64,000 nucleotides of DNA from UKL13-2 sp031414695 (GCA_031414695.1 JANNWG010000035.1:124001-188000); one strand, 5' to 3'. Positions 14,759-23,683 are shown, numbered from the stretch's first letter. Translations and numbers: made by a program. The notes: generated from the sequence alone by a model not told the origin.

Positions 14759-15261
14759 TGCCGCACCATTTCGATGCGATTTTCATCGCACCGTTCGGTG
14801 CGGTTGGCATTTGCGCTGATGATAAGGCGGTGACGCATATTTCACTGCTGCCGCAGTCAAAAATTGCGCTCCCGCCTAAAAAAAATACGCTCGCTTATTT
14901 AGCCTGCGTACAGTTGTTAGCCTATTTGGATAACGCCAATTACATTTTTGATTTGCCCGTGCGTCTGTCTGGCAGCAAGCATCAGCTCGATGTCTGGCAG
15001 GCAATGCGCGAGATACCTGCCGGGCAAACACGTACCTACGGCGAGATTGCTGAGTTGATTGGCTCTAATGCGCGCGCGGTCGGCACGGCGTGCGGCAAAA
15101 ATCCTGTACCGATTGTCGTGCCTTGTCACCGCATTGTGGCGGCGAGTGGCATTGGCGGCTTCATGGGTACACGTGACCCCAATGCACCAGAAAATCCGCT
15201 CGCCATTAAACGTTGGCTACTTACACACGAAAACGCATTGACGCAAACTTCACTCATCTAA
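14755..15261 (+). CDS. ogt: Methylated-DNA--protein-cysteine methyltransferase
   Basis: This suicide DNA-repair protein removes O6-methyl groups from guanine. The active-site motif PCHRIVA has its acceptor cysteine near residue 124. The DNA-binding helix region is recognisable in QVWQAM-like DVWQAMREIPAGQTRTYGEI and SNARAVGTACGKNPVPIVV. The length of 168 residues is normal for Ogt, without an Ada regulatory domain. The start overlaps the yeiH stop, and xerD follows six bases after its stop, an arrangement common in betaproteobacteria. Confidence 0.95.
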   Translation: MMPHHFDAIFIAPFGAVGICADDKAVTHISLLPQSKIALPPKKNTLAYLACVQLLAYLDNANYIFDLPVRLSGSKHQLDVWQAMREIPAGQTRTYGEIAELIGSNARAVGTACGKNPVPIVVPCHRIVAASGIGGFMGTRDPNAPENPLAIKRWLLTHENALTQTSLI

Positions 15262-15266
15262 CGCTG

Positions 15267-16175
15267 ATGGGTGCGAATAAAAATTACGATTTGCTGATAG
15301 ACCAATTTTCAGATTATTTATTTTTGTCCGATGGGCTATCCAAAAATACCATTGAAAGTTATCGGCGCGATTTAGTGCAGCTGGATACGTGGCTCACACA
15401 TACGAAAGGCCCCACGCTAGTCACGCTAGATTCAACCGACTTACAAGGCTATTTTGCGCACCGCATCACCATTGATAACGCCAGCGCACGTACTACGGCA
15501 AGGCTAACGTCCACGCTCAAGCGTTTTTACCAATATGCGCTACGCGAAAAATTATTAGCCGTTGATCCAACTGCCACTCTTGATTCGCCCAAGTTACAAC
15601 GCGGCCTACCAAAGTCATTAACAGAAGCCGATGTTGAGGCATTGCTTGATGCACCAAATATCGAGACGCCGTTAGGCATACGTGATCGTGCGATGTTGGA
15701 AACACTTTACGCAGCAGGGCTACGCGTCACCGAGCTTGTGAGCGTGCCGCTAACAAATTTAAGGCTGAACGACAATGTGATTCGCGTCGCTGGTAAAGGC
15801 AGTAAAGAGCGGCTTGTACCCATCGGCCAAATCGCTGCCGAGTGGCTGACACGATATTTACACGAGGCAAGGGCGCAGATTTTGCAGGGCAGAATTTCCA
15901 GTGATTTATTTGTCGCGAATCACGGCAGCGCTATGTCGCGGCAAATGTTTTGGAACATCATTAAACGCTACGCCCTTATCGCCGACATTCGTCAGCCTAT
16001 TTCGCCACACGTCGTGCGTCATGCTTTTGCCACGCATTTAATAAATCACGGCGCTGATTTACGCGTTGTGCAGCTGTTGCTAGGCCACCGCGACATCACC
16101 ACCACGCAGATTTACACACACGTGGCAAGTGAGCGATTAAAAGCGATTCATACCAAACATCACCCGCGTGGGTAA
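15267..16175 (+). CDS. xerD: Site-specific tyrosine recombinase XerD
   Basis: XerD resolves chromosome dimers at dif together with XerC. The 302-residue protein has an amino-terminal SAM-like core-binding domain (FLFLSDGLSKNTIESYRRDL type) and the catalytic domain. The active-site residues are an Arg in AAGLRVTEL, a Lys in GKGSKERLVP, HVVRHAFATHL, LLGHRD, and a Tyr in TTQIYTHV. The start at 15267 is used because the upstream frame overlaps ogt with non-homologous residues. The ogt-xerD adjacency supports XerD, not a phage integrase. Confidence 0.95.
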   Translation: MGANKNYDLLIDQFSDYLFLSDGLSKNTIESYRRDLVQLDTWLTHTKGPTLVTLDSTDLQGYFAHRITIDNASARTTARLTSTLKRFYQYALREKLLAVDPTATLDSPKLQRGLPKSLTEADVEALLDAPNIETPLGIRDRAMLETLYAAGLRVTELVSVPLTNLRLNDNVIRVAGKGSKERLVPIGQIAAEWLTRYLHEARAQILQGRISSDLFVANHGSAMSRQMFWNIIKRYALIADIRQPISPHVVRHAFATHLINHGADLRVVQLLLGHRDITTTQIYTHVASERLKAIHTKHHPRG

Positions 16176-16187
16176 GGCAAGAATTTT

Positions 16188-16332
16188 TAACCGCCGATGA
16201 ACGCCGATGAACGCCGATACACGCCGATAAAGTCAAAAACATTTTCTGCTATTGAGGCGACCTACGTTTTGTTATTTAAGACGGCGATAGGTAAGGTTTT
16301 ATCGGCGTACATCGGCGTGCATCGGCGGTTAA
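16188..16332. repeat. Inverted array of 10-11-bp CGCCGAT units
   Basis: Left arm 16188-16231 contains four near-identical units (aaccgccgatga, acgccgatga, acgccgatac, acgccgataa). The reverse-complement arm 16297-16332 has three. A similar but diverged array (atctgcatgcatctgcgttt) occurs at 49624-49655 before lutB. It separates convergent xerD and folB and may act as a bidirectional terminator. Confidence 0.75.
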
Positions 16333-16339
16333 TAAAATC

Positions 16340-16738
16340 TTAACCCACGAACGAATCTGCAAACCCCGGTGGCGCGTTATTCGTCGCATGTTTTGAGCGC
16401 TTAATCATCACGCCGACTTTCTTCACGCCACGCATGTGGCCGATTTTCGCCACGCTGATTTTTACTGTGTCAGCATTAAAGTCATTAAATAAAACATCCG
16501 CAATATGTTCGGCCAACGCCTCTAATAGCTTGAATTTTGCGTCTTTCAAATCCGCACGAACGCGCTCGACCACCTTGCCGTAATCAATCGTGTCACGAAT
16601 TGAATCACTGGCGCCTGCTTGATGGGTATCAAGCCCAATATCAATATCGAGCACCAAGGTTTGTGGGCGCTGCTGTTCCCATTCGTAAACGCCAATCCAA
16701 GCTTCCGCTTGAAAATCGTGGATGAAAATTGTGTCCAT
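16340..16738 (-). CDS. folB: Dihydroneopterin aldolase FolB
   Basis: FolB converts 7,8-dihydroneopterin to 6-hydroxymethyl-dihydropterin and glycolaldehyde in folate synthesis. Key features in 132 residues are MDTIFIHDFQAEAWIGVYEW (start, with the conserved Glu of the active site in GVYEWE), DTIDYGKVVERV, KLLEALAEHIAD and ISVAKIGHMRGVKKVGVMI. It is divergent from plsY, a frequent neighbour pair in betaproteobacteria. Confidence 0.95.
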   Translation of the reverse strand: MDTIFIHDFQAEAWIGVYEWEQQRPQTLVLDIDIGLDTHQAGASDSIRDTIDYGKVVERVRADLKDAKFKLLEALAEHIADVLFNDFNADTVKISVAKIGHMRGVKKVGVMIKRSKHATNNAPPGFADSFVG

Positions 16739-16749
16739 AGGGTTGTTCA

Positions 16750-16831
16750 GGCAAAAGTCGGGGTTTCTTAAAAAAACCTACTTTTGCCCGCTTTAGTTAG
16801 TTGAAATTGCTGGCGGAGCCAGACAATTTCA
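16750..16831. other. Two hairpins in the folB/plsY divergent promoter region
   Basis: The first hairpin (16750-16788) has 9-bp outer arms ggcaaaagt/acttttgcc with an inner ggttt/aaacc-type pairing. The second (16802-16831) pairs tgaaattg/caatttca and ctggc/gccag around a 3-base loop. They sit just upstream of both folB and plsY and could be regulatory sites. I recognise no known family. Confidence 0.45.
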
Positions 16832-16912
16832 GTTTGGAAAAACCGAAAAGCAACTGAAAACACTATCGGCGCAAATAAACCAAATCGGGTGCGCTATTGT
16901 AAAGTAGTAGTC

Positions 16913-17545
16913 ATGAATACCGAATTTGCCAACATCGTTGCCATTATTGCCGCCTACTTGATTGGCTCCCTCTCCTTTGCCGTGATTGTCAGCAAAGTCA
17001 TGGGCTTGCCCGACCCGCATTCTTATGGCTCAGGCAACCCCGGTGCGACCAATGTTTTACGCACGGGCAAAAAACTTGCCGCGTTATTGACCTTATTGGG
17101 AGACGCTGGCAAAGGTTTTTTTGCGCTATGGCTCGCGCAGTATTTAGCGCCTTCGCTGGGATTAGATTCATTCGCCTTAGCCGCTGTCGCATTGGCGGTA
17201 TTTTTAGGGCATTTATTTCCAGTTTTTTTTAATTTTCTGGGTGGCAAAGGCGTGGCAACGGCTGCCGGTATTTTATTTGCTATTCATTGGTGGCTAGGTG
17301 CGGCCACGCTGGCGACTTGGTTCATCATCGCGGTATTTTTTCGCTACTCCTCAGCGGCGGCTCTCGCGGCGGCGCTATTCGCACCGTTTTATACGTTTTT
17401 TATGTTCGGCTTCACAGCCTATGTGCCAGCCGTAGCGGTAATGTGCGTGCTGCTCATTTGGCGGCATAAAGACAATATTGCCAAGCTCATGAATGGCACC
17501 GAATCGAAACTGGGCGCCAAAAAGAAAGTCGATAGCGAAATTTAG
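16913..17545 (+). CDS. plsY: Glycerol-3-phosphate acyltransferase PlsY
   Basis: PlsY is an inner-membrane enzyme that acylates glycerol-3-phosphate using acyl-phosphate, the first step of phospholipid synthesis. The 210-residue protein has about five membrane helices. The three family motifs are seen as IGSLSFAVIVSK, GSGNPGATNVLR and HLFPVFFNFLGGKGVATAAG. The start at 16913 (MNTEFANIVAI) is preferred because the first membrane segment follows at once; an upstream in-frame ATG adds only eight residues. Confidence 0.95.
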   Translation: MNTEFANIVAIIAAYLIGSLSFAVIVSKVMGLPDPHSYGSGNPGATNVLRTGKKLAALLTLLGDAGKGFFALWLAQYLAPSLGLDSFALAAVALAVFLGHLFPVFFNFLGGKGVATAAGILFAIHWWLGAATLATWFIIAVFFRYSSAAALAAALFAPFYTFFMFGFTAYVPAVAVMCVLLIWRHKDNIAKLMNGTESKLGAKKKVDSEI

Positions 17546-17559
17546 AAAGTCTAATAATG

Positions 17560-17612
17560 ACGGGCAGTTTGGCGCATACTTGCTTCAAAACACCCGCCAA
17601 TAAACGACTCTT
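17560..17612 (+). repeat. Palindromic repeat copy d
   Basis: The core caaaacacccgccaataaac (17586 onward) matches the dispersed 27-bp repeat. An upstream cgggcagtttgg provides a partial inverted arm. It lies in the 264-bp gap between plsY and the first S9 peptidase, where nothing else stands out. Confidence 0.6.
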
Positions 17613-17809
17613 ATCGTTGCTGTTGAGCTGTGTTGCTAAATTACACAGTACCAAAAATATCCTCCGTTAAGCTGAGAAAACTACTTGCGAATCAAGGCGA
17701 AGCCGCCTAGACTTTTGCCCTGCGTTACAGTTTGGTTACGTTGGTTTCATTTTGATAACAACGTATCAAATCGCTGAATGCTGATTTCTAATCAATCTAG
17801 GGTTTTTCG

Positions 17810-19831
17810 ATGAAAAATATTTCTACGTCATTTAAATTTGCGGCGTGCTTGTGGTTTAGTGCAGCGTTCTTAGCGCCGTCAGTAGCTAACGCGCAGGCTA
17901 AGCCAGAGGCTATTGTTGCGACTAGCGTTCCGCCGATTATTCCGACGGAAACTTTCCTACGTCGTCCGGAATTTGCTGCAATGTCTATTTCGCCAAAAGG
18001 TGATCGACTAGCTGCTTTGGTGCCAATCAAAGACAGAGACAATTTAGTCGTGATTGATTTGGTTAAACGCACCCGCATCACCATTACCAACTTCACTGAC
18101 AATGATGTTCTTGACTTTAGTTGGATCAACAATGAGCGCATTTTTTTGCGTGTTGGTGACGGTCGAGATGCTTCGGGTGAGGCTCGCTATCGCGGTACTT
18201 ATGCGGTTAATGTTGATGGCTCAAGCATTCGTAATTTGACAGAATTTCGCGGATTATCGCCGCTGCAAACTATTTTGGACGACACTAAAGGCGAAATGCT
18301 CGTCACGATGAGATTGCGCAATCGAGTCATCGCGGATGTATATCGTTTCAACACGAATACGGGTAAATCTGAACTACTCACCTTTGATAATCCTGGCGAA
18401 ACACAAGGTTGGGTACTGGACTGGAATGGTCAGCCGCTAATTGCTGAAAGCGTAGATCCTGACTCTACTGACACAATCATTTGGTATCGCCCTATGACGT
18501 CGGCCAAATGGGAGAAGCTGTGGACTAATCAACCCGATGATGCAAAAGACTCAATGGATGTTGTCGCTTTTATGCCAGATGGAAAGTCTTTGATTGTGGC
18601 AAGTAATAAAGGCCGCGACAAATACGCGTTGTATCGCTACGATATTGCGACTAAAACAGTGGGCGAGATCTTGTTTGAGCACCCGTTAGTTGATATTCGC
18701 GGCGGCTTGATATGGAATCGTGCGCAAAAGAAACTGATGGGTTATCGCTTCAATGCTGATGTTTTTGGTGTGAAGTGGCTTGATGCTGATCTCGACACAC
18801 TTCAAAAACAATTGGATGCGTCGTTAAAAGATACGCGTAACTTTATAAGCTTCAATCCGCAAAGCGACATGAAGCGCTTGCTTGTCAGCACTTTTTCATC
18901 CACTGATCCAGGGATGAATTATTTATTTGATACGGCTGTAAAGGCGTTAGAGCCAATGCCGCAGCAGCGCGCATGGATTAAGCCAGAACACATCTCACCA
19001 CGTAAATATATGCCATATGCAGCACGCGACGGGCTTAACATTCCGGCATGGGTGACGATACCTAAAGGGTCAACCGGCAAAAATTTACCGCTGATTGTTA
19101 ATATTCACGGCGGCCCTAATGCACGGACATACAACGAAAGTCCATGGGGTGGATATTCTGAAGCCCCTTTTTATGCGAACCGTGGCTATGTCGTCTTAGA
19201 GCCTGAGCCGCGTGCGTCAACTGGCTTTGGTCGTAAACATTTGTCTCTGGGGTACAAGCAATGGGGACAAACAATGCAAGACGACATTACTGATGGCGTC
19301 CTACATTTAATTAAAGAAGGTATTGTTGATAAGAATCGCGTATGTCTTTATGGCGGCAGTTATGGCGGCTATGCAACGTTGCAAGGTTTGGTGAAAGAAC
19401 CAGACTTGTTTAAGTGCGGCGTACCTTGGATTGCTGTTTCAGACCTAGTGATGTTGCAGACAGAAACAACAAGTGACAGCAACAATTCGCGTTACAACAT
19501 GAATCTATTTTATGACCGAACCATTGGCAATTTGAAAACTGAGCTTGAGATGCTGATGAAAAATTCACCTGTGAATCATGCTGACAAAATCAAAGCGCCG
19601 GTATTGTTGGTGATGGGAGAGCTAGACGTGCGTGTGCCGTTACGCCACGGCACATCAATGCGTGATGCAATGAATAAGGCGGGTGTTAAAAATGAATTAG
19701 TCATTTATAAAGGTGAGGGCCACGGCTTTAACAAAATGGAAAACCGTGTTGATTTTTTCACGCGCGTTGAAAAATTCTTTGCGCAACACATTGGTGATGA
19801 TTCACAAAAAGTGGCGGCTGGTGTGAAGTAA
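17810..19831 (+). CDS. S9-family (prolyl oligopeptidase) peptidase
   Basis: This 673-residue exported serine peptidase has an amino-terminal signal peptide (KFAACLWFSAAFLAPSVANAQA). A seven-bladed-propeller-like region follows (about residues 50-400), then an alpha/beta-hydrolase domain. The catalytic serine is in YGGSYGGYATL near residue 520, the acid is in GELDVRVPLRHG and the histidine in GEGHGF. It would cleave oligopeptides in the periplasm or outside the cell. A convergent gene at 19909 encodes a second protein of the same family but diverged sequence. Confidence 0.92.
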   Translation: MKNISTSFKFAACLWFSAAFLAPSVANAQAKPEAIVATSVPPIIPTETFLRRPEFAAMSISPKGDRLAALVPIKDRDNLVVIDLVKRTRITITNFTDNDVLDFSWINNERIFLRVGDGRDASGEARYRGTYAVNVDGSSIRNLTEFRGLSPLQTILDDTKGEMLVTMRLRNRVIADVYRFNTNTGKSELLTFDNPGETQGWVLDWNGQPLIAESVDPDSTDTIIWYRPMTSAKWEKLWTNQPDDAKDSMDVVAFMPDGKSLIVASNKGRDKYALYRYDIATKTVGEILFEHPLVDIRGGLIWNRAQKKLMGYRFNADVFGVKWLDADLDTLQKQLDASLKDTRNFISFNPQSDMKRLLVSTFSSTDPGMNYLFDTAVKALEPMPQQRAWIKPEHISPRKYMPYAARDGLNIPAWVTIPKGSTGKNLPLIVNIHGGPNARTYNESPWGGYSEAPFYANRGYVVLEPEPRASTGFGRKHLSLGYKQWGQTMQDDITDGVLHLIKEGIVDKNRVCLYGGSYGGYATLQGLVKEPDLFKCGVPWIAVSDLVMLQTETTSDSNNSRYNMNLFYDRTIGNLKTELEMLMKNSPVNHADKIKAPVLLVMGELDVRVPLRHGTSMRDAMNKAGVKNELVIYKGEGHGFNKMENRVDFFTRVEKFFAQHIGDDSQKVAAGVK

Positions 19832-19847
19832 GCTGCTTATCGTTAAT

Positions 19848-19885
19848 TTAAAAGGGCGCTTCGGTTAACCGAAGCGCCCTTTTAA
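19848..19885. terminator. Bidirectional terminator between two S9 peptidase genes
   Basis: A perfect 38-bp palindrome (ttaaaagggcgcttcggtta and its complement) has a GC stem flanked by A and T runs on both sides. It sits between convergent stop codons. Confidence 0.93.
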
Positions 19886-19908
19886 TTCATCAATCAATTC
19901 TGAAAAAA

Positions 19909-21945
19909 CTACTGCAACAGCGTCTTCTCAATAAACTTAATCTGCGCATAAAACAAAAAATCTTGATTACTTTTCTTTGCAAACCCATGACCTTCATCAT
20001 TCGCCATTAAAAACCAGACGGGTGTGCCCTGTTTTTTGAGTTGTTCTACGATTTGTATTGATTCGGTATACGGCACGCGTGGGTCGTTTTTGCCTTGTAC
20101 GATCATCATCGGCTTTTTCATTTTTTCCGCATTGTTGAGCGGCGATATTTTGTCGAAGAAGGCGCGCATTTTAGGATCGCGCTCGTCTCCGTATTCCGTA
20201 CGTCGCAGATCGCGACGATAGCTTTCGGTGTTGGTCAAAAATGTCACAAAATTTGAGATGCCTACTGACGAAATACCGCCCGCAATTTTGTCTGGATAAT
20301 TGGTGGCAACGGCGAGCGTCATGTAGCCACCGTAGCTGCCGCCCATCACCAGTACGCGGCTCGCGTCTAGGTCGGGTTGTGTGGCAATCCAATCAAATAG
20401 CGCGCCAATATCCTTGACGGAGTCTTCTCGCTTGAAACCGTTATCGGCGGCTAGAAATGTTTTGCCAAAGCCCGATGAGCCGCGCACATTTGGGTAAAGA
20501 ATGGCGATACCCATTTCATTGACCATGTAGTTATTGCGCGCGATAAAGCCTGGTCGCGCTTGGCCTTCGGGGCCGCCGTGAATATTGATAATGACGGGGC
20601 GTTTGCCAGCAAATTTTGTGGCATCTGGTTGGTAGAGGAAGCCTGTAATGCCGAGCCCGTCAGCACTTTTCCACTTCACCAATTGTGGGTCAACGAACTC
20701 TTGTGGGTTTAATCCCATGGCCGCGCCATTGGTCCAGCGGACTAATTTTGTCGAGCCAACATCATAGGAAAACACCTCGCCGGGTGATTTGGCGGAGGTT
20801 AAATTAAACGCTAACTCTTTGCTGTTGCTTTTATTTGACGCGGCATGGTCGTCGTCACCGCTTGACTGCCAGCGCAAGCCTGATATTTCGCCAGCCAGTA
20901 GTGCTGGCCGTGGTAGTTCTTTTTTGCTGTCTAAATCAAGAAAGCGTAAAACGGATGAGCCGGATTCGTTGGTCAAAAACGCGATACGTTTTGCAACAGT
21001 AGAAACAGCAAAATCATCCACATCAAAATTTAAGTGGCCTGTGAGTACCGTCTCTTTGCGTGTCGCCAAATCAAGATGAATCAAACGGCGGTACTCACTA
21101 TTACGGTCAGTGGTAACGAATAAACCCTTGCCATCGCGGGTGTAGCGTGGAGCGCCATATGCTACTGCAACGTCGCCATCCTTACGCGCTGGCGTGATGC
21201 GCGTTTTTTTCTTAGCGCCAATATCCATCTGCCAAATATGCGACTCATTGGCCGAAATATATTCCGTAAATAGTAATTTTTTATCGTTCGGCGAGAAACG
21301 AAAATTAAACCAGCGCCCGCCTTCAAAGGTGGCAATCACCTTGGCCTCACTTGGTTTCATCGGGTCGGCAATGTAGAGCTTTGTTAGCGCCATGCGCGCC
21401 GCACCTTCACCGCGATTAAAGCGATCAATGGTGGCGGTGGTGAATACAATTTTGTCGCCTTTACGATTCCATGCGGGTGAGGTGGCGCGTTCGTTATCCG
21501 GTGAGACGGCGGTGATTTCTTTCGTATTTAAGTCCATACGAAAAATGCGAAAGACCTCATTGCCGCCCGCACCACGTTCAAACAAAATGTATTCGCCTTT
21601 TTTAGGCTGAAACGTCGCGCCACCTACTGCATCAGGAAAATCAGTAATCACCATTGGTTTATCGCCAGGCTTTTCAACCAAATGTAGCTGTGCGCTATTA
21701 CCACCCGTCGGGCGCGTACGTATCAGCATCGCGTTGCGTGTGGGATGCCAAGCCACAATAGAGGACGGTCTAAATTCAGTATAGGCCTCGACTTTTTTAG
21801 TCAGTTCCGTTTCAATTGGCGGGATACCTTCAATCACCAAATTTGCAGCGGGCGTTAAAAATTGCGCTTGCGCTATTGTTGCTCCACAGAGCGCAAGTAG
21901 CGCTAATAGTTTTCTTACATAAATACGCACGTGAATGCTCCTCAT
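19909..21945 (-). CDS. S9-family dipeptidyl/acylaminoacyl peptidase
   Basis: This 678-residue protein has a signal peptide (KLLALLALCGATIAQAQ), TolB-like WD/propeller repeats (AVSPDNERATSPAWNRKGDK, FRFSPNDKKLLF) and a C-terminal hydrolase domain. The nucleophile lies in MGGSYGGYMTLA, the acid in GKNDPRVPYTES and the histidine in DEGHGF. Exported S9 peptidases of this kind process peptides outside the cytoplasm. The start at 21945 gives a full signal peptide. The gene for a sulfurtransferase follows directly upstream on the same strand. Confidence 0.92.
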   Translation of the reverse strand: MRSIHVRIYVRKLLALLALCGATIAQAQFLTPAANLVIEGIPPIETELTKKVEAYTEFRPSSIVAWHPTRNAMLIRTRPTGGNSAQLHLVEKPGDKPMVITDFPDAVGGATFQPKKGEYILFERGAGGNEVFRIFRMDLNTKEITAVSPDNERATSPAWNRKGDKIVFTTATIDRFNRGEGAARMALTKLYIADPMKPSEAKVIATFEGGRWFNFRFSPNDKKLLFTEYISANESHIWQMDIGAKKKTRITPARKDGDVAVAYGAPRYTRDGKGLFVTTDRNSEYRRLIHLDLATRKETVLTGHLNFDVDDFAVSTVAKRIAFLTNESGSSVLRFLDLDSKKELPRPALLAGEISGLRWQSSGDDDHAASNKSNSKELAFNLTSAKSPGEVFSYDVGSTKLVRWTNGAAMGLNPQEFVDPQLVKWKSADGLGITGFLYQPDATKFAGKRPVIINIHGGPEGQARPGFIARNNYMVNEMGIAILYPNVRGSSGFGKTFLAADNGFKREDSVKDIGALFDWIATQPDLDASRVLVMGGSYGGYMTLAVATNYPDKIAGGISSVGISNFVTFLTNTESYRRDLRRTEYGDERDPKMRAFFDKISPLNNAEKMKKPMMIVQGKNDPRVPYTESIQIVEQLKKQGTPVWFLMANDEGHGFAKKSNQDFLFYAQIKFIEKTLLQ

Positions 21946-21948
21946 TAA

Positions 21949-22773
21949 TTATTTTGTCACCACTGGTCTTGTCGCATCACTTATCCATTCAGACCATGAG
22001 CCGGAGTACAGTTTAGTGTTGTTGATACCGGCTAGCGTCATCGCGTACACATTGGCACAGGCGGTTACACCAGAGCCACAGTAGTGAACGGCGTCAGCAT
22101 GATTGGTGAGCGTATCAAAAGCGGCGCGTAATTGTTCATGTGGTTTGAAGGTCATATCAGGCTGTAAATTATTTTTATAAAAATGATTTTTAGCGCCCGG
22201 GATATGCCCCGCGACAGGATCCATCGGTTCCACATCACCAATAAATCGCTCTGGTGCGCGCGCGTCAATGAGTGCGAGTGTTGTGGTGTTGAGTCGCGAT
22301 AATAATTCATCAGCAGTGATTAACATCAGCGGGTTAGCGTGTCCCGTCAGCGCGACTGTTTTTGGTGCGGGTACTTCAGTGGAGAGCGCATAGCCATCTG
22401 CTAACCATTTTGTAATGCCGCCATCGAGCAGCGATACATTATCGAAGCCCACCCAACGGCACATCCACCAAAGTCGAGCCGCAAATTGCCCGCCCACATC
22501 GTCGTAAGCCACGATATGCGATTGTGCGCTGACACCATGCCGTGCCAGAAAGGCTATAAACGCCGCCGGTGAAGGTAGCGGATGCCGACCGTTGCGGCCA
22601 TTTTTTTCACCCGATAAGTCAATATCAAGATGTGCGAAATGTGCGCCTGTAATGTGTCCCTCTCGATACAGCCGCTCACCCTTGCTGAGATCAATCAAAT
22701 CATGGCGGCAATCGAAGATAACCCAGTGCGGGTTGTTACTGTTTTGTTTGAGTGTTTGGGCGGAGGTGAGCAT
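21949..22773 (-). CDS. sseA: Sulfurtransferase, SseA type (3-mercaptopyruvate)
   Basis: This 274-residue protein has two rhodanese domains: an inactive first one (WVIFDCRHDLIDLSKGE, HLDIDLSG) and a catalytic second one. The active-site loop CGSGVTA near residue 236 is the form found in 3-mercaptopyruvate sulfurtransferases and differs from the CRKGVTA type of thiosulfate enzymes. It would transfer sulfane sulfur to cyanide or thiols. It lies three bases upstream of the S9 peptidase gene. Confidence 0.88.
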   Translation of the reverse strand: MLTSAQTLKQNSNNPHWVIFDCRHDLIDLSKGERLYREGHITGAHFAHLDIDLSGEKNGRNGRHPLPSPAAFIAFLARHGVSAQSHIVAYDDVGGQFAARLWWMCRWVGFDNVSLLDGGITKWLADGYALSTEVPAPKTVALTGHANPLMLITADELLSRLNTTTLALIDARAPERFIGDVEPMDPVAGHIPGAKNHFYKNNLQPDMTFKPHEQLRAAFDTLTNHADAVHYCGSGVTACANVYAMTLAGINNTKLYSGSWSEWISDATRPVVTK

Positions 22774-22807
22774 GGTGTCGATTGGTTAACTATTTAATAG
22801 CGGTAGT

Positions 22808-22829
22808 TTATAAACAAATTTGTTTATAA
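22808..22829. promoter_or_regulatory. Operator/promoter of hicAB
   Basis: A perfect 22-bp palindrome (ttataaacaaatttgtttat then aa) overlaps a TATAAT at 22825-22830 and ends eight bases before the hicA ATG. Autorepression by HicB or the HicAB complex at such a site is known for the family, and the binding here is inferred. Confidence 0.75.
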
Positions 22830-22836
22830 TGAATTG

Positions 22837-23013
22837 ATGAAATATTCTGAATTCAGAAAATGGCTAACAAAGCAGGGCGCAATATTCAAGCCCGCAAAAG
22901 GCAGTCATTACAAAGTGTATCTGAATGGCAGACAAACTATTTTTCCCGATCATGGTGCCAAAGAGATTGGCGTTGGTTTAGTACAAAAAATCAAAAAAGA
23001 CCTTGGTTTATAA
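22837..23013 (+). CDS. hicA: HicA-type toxin
   Basis: This 58-residue protein begins MKYSEFRKWLTKQGAIF and contains the family signature GSHYKVYLNGRQTIFPDHG, with the catalytic His in GSHYK. HicA toxins are double-stranded-RNA-binding-fold mRNA interferases. The gene begins just after a palindromic operator and is followed by hicB. The frame is intact, so the toxin should be functional. Confidence 0.92.
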   Translation: MKYSEFRKWLTKQGAIFKPAKGSHYKVYLNGRQTIFPDHGAKEIGVGLVQKIKKDLGL

Positions 23014-23118
23014 GTGTTTTCTATAGAGGCGGCAATTAAACAGGGTTAAAAATTTAAGTGAAAAATACACGTGCAAAACAGTCTTTCATCATCATAAATT
23101 GCGTCCATCTATATAAAT

Positions 23119-23211
23119 TTGTCATCCCGAGCGTAGCCGAGGGATATGCTTTCTAGCATGTACAACGAAAAAGCGAAAAGCATATCCCTCGGCTACACTC
23201 GGGATGACAAA
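23119..23211. repeat. MITE-like hairpin between hicA and hicB
   Basis: A 34-bp arm at 23119-23152 (ttgtcatcccgagcgtagcc, continuing gagggatatgcttt) is matched in reverse by 23177-23211 with one mismatch, around a 24-base loop. A diverged copy lies at 49489-49604. It explains the unusual 243-bp gap between two genes that normally overlap or abut. Confidence 0.85.
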
Positions 23212-23256
23212 AATAATTTGTCATATTTAGTTACTGAATCAATTAGAGGAATCATC

Positions 23257-23676
23257 ATGCTTGCTTACCCGATCAAACTTAAAAAAGACACTAATAGCGC
23301 GATGCTGGTAACTTTTCCAGATATTCCAGAGGCAGCAACGAGTATTCATGCCGATGGCGATGTGCAATCTGAGGCATTGGCTGCGATTGAAAGTGCGTTT
23401 GAATTTTATTTCGATGACAACCGTATAGTGCCGATGCCCAGTTTGCCTAAGCGCGGACAACAATCTGTGCTGCTACCAGCAAGCATGTCAGCAAAAATTT
23501 TATTGTTAAATGAAATGCTAACGCAAAACATACGCCCCGCCGATCTTGCAAAACTACTCGGTACGACGCCACAAGCGGTGAATCGGCTAACCAATCTGCG
23601 CCATGCCACTAAGATTGATGGCTTGGTCGAAGCGTTTCATGTGCTTGGTAAACGGCTGGAGTTGCGTGTGGCGTGA
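23257..23676 (+). CDS. hicB: HicB-type antitoxin
   Basis: This 139-residue antitoxin starts at an ATG with an AGAGGA site. The amino-terminal partial RNase H-like fold (YPIKLKKDTNSAMLVTFPDI, with SEALAAIESAFEFYFDD) would mask HicA. The C-terminal helix-turn-helix (LAKLLGTTPQAVNRLTNLRH) would bind the operator upstream of hicA. It is separated from hicA by a hairpin element, so it may need its own promoter or read-through. Confidence 0.93.
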   Translation: MLAYPIKLKKDTNSAMLVTFPDIPEAATSIHADGDVQSEALAAIESAFEFYFDDNRIVPMPSLPKRGQQSVLLPASMSAKILLLNEMLTQNIRPADLAKLLGTTPQAVNRLTNLRHATKIDGLVEAFHVLGKRLELRVA

Positions 23677-23683
23677 AACTTAT

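Noticed and set aside
15267..16175. Tyrosine recombinase as a sign of an integrated element
   Set aside because: Its sequence, length and ogt neighbour fit housekeeping XerD, and no attachment-site duplication or phage genes are near.
16188..16332. Repeated CGCCGAT units as a CRISPR array
   Set aside because: Units are contiguous and only 10-11 bp, lack spacers, and there are no cas genes.
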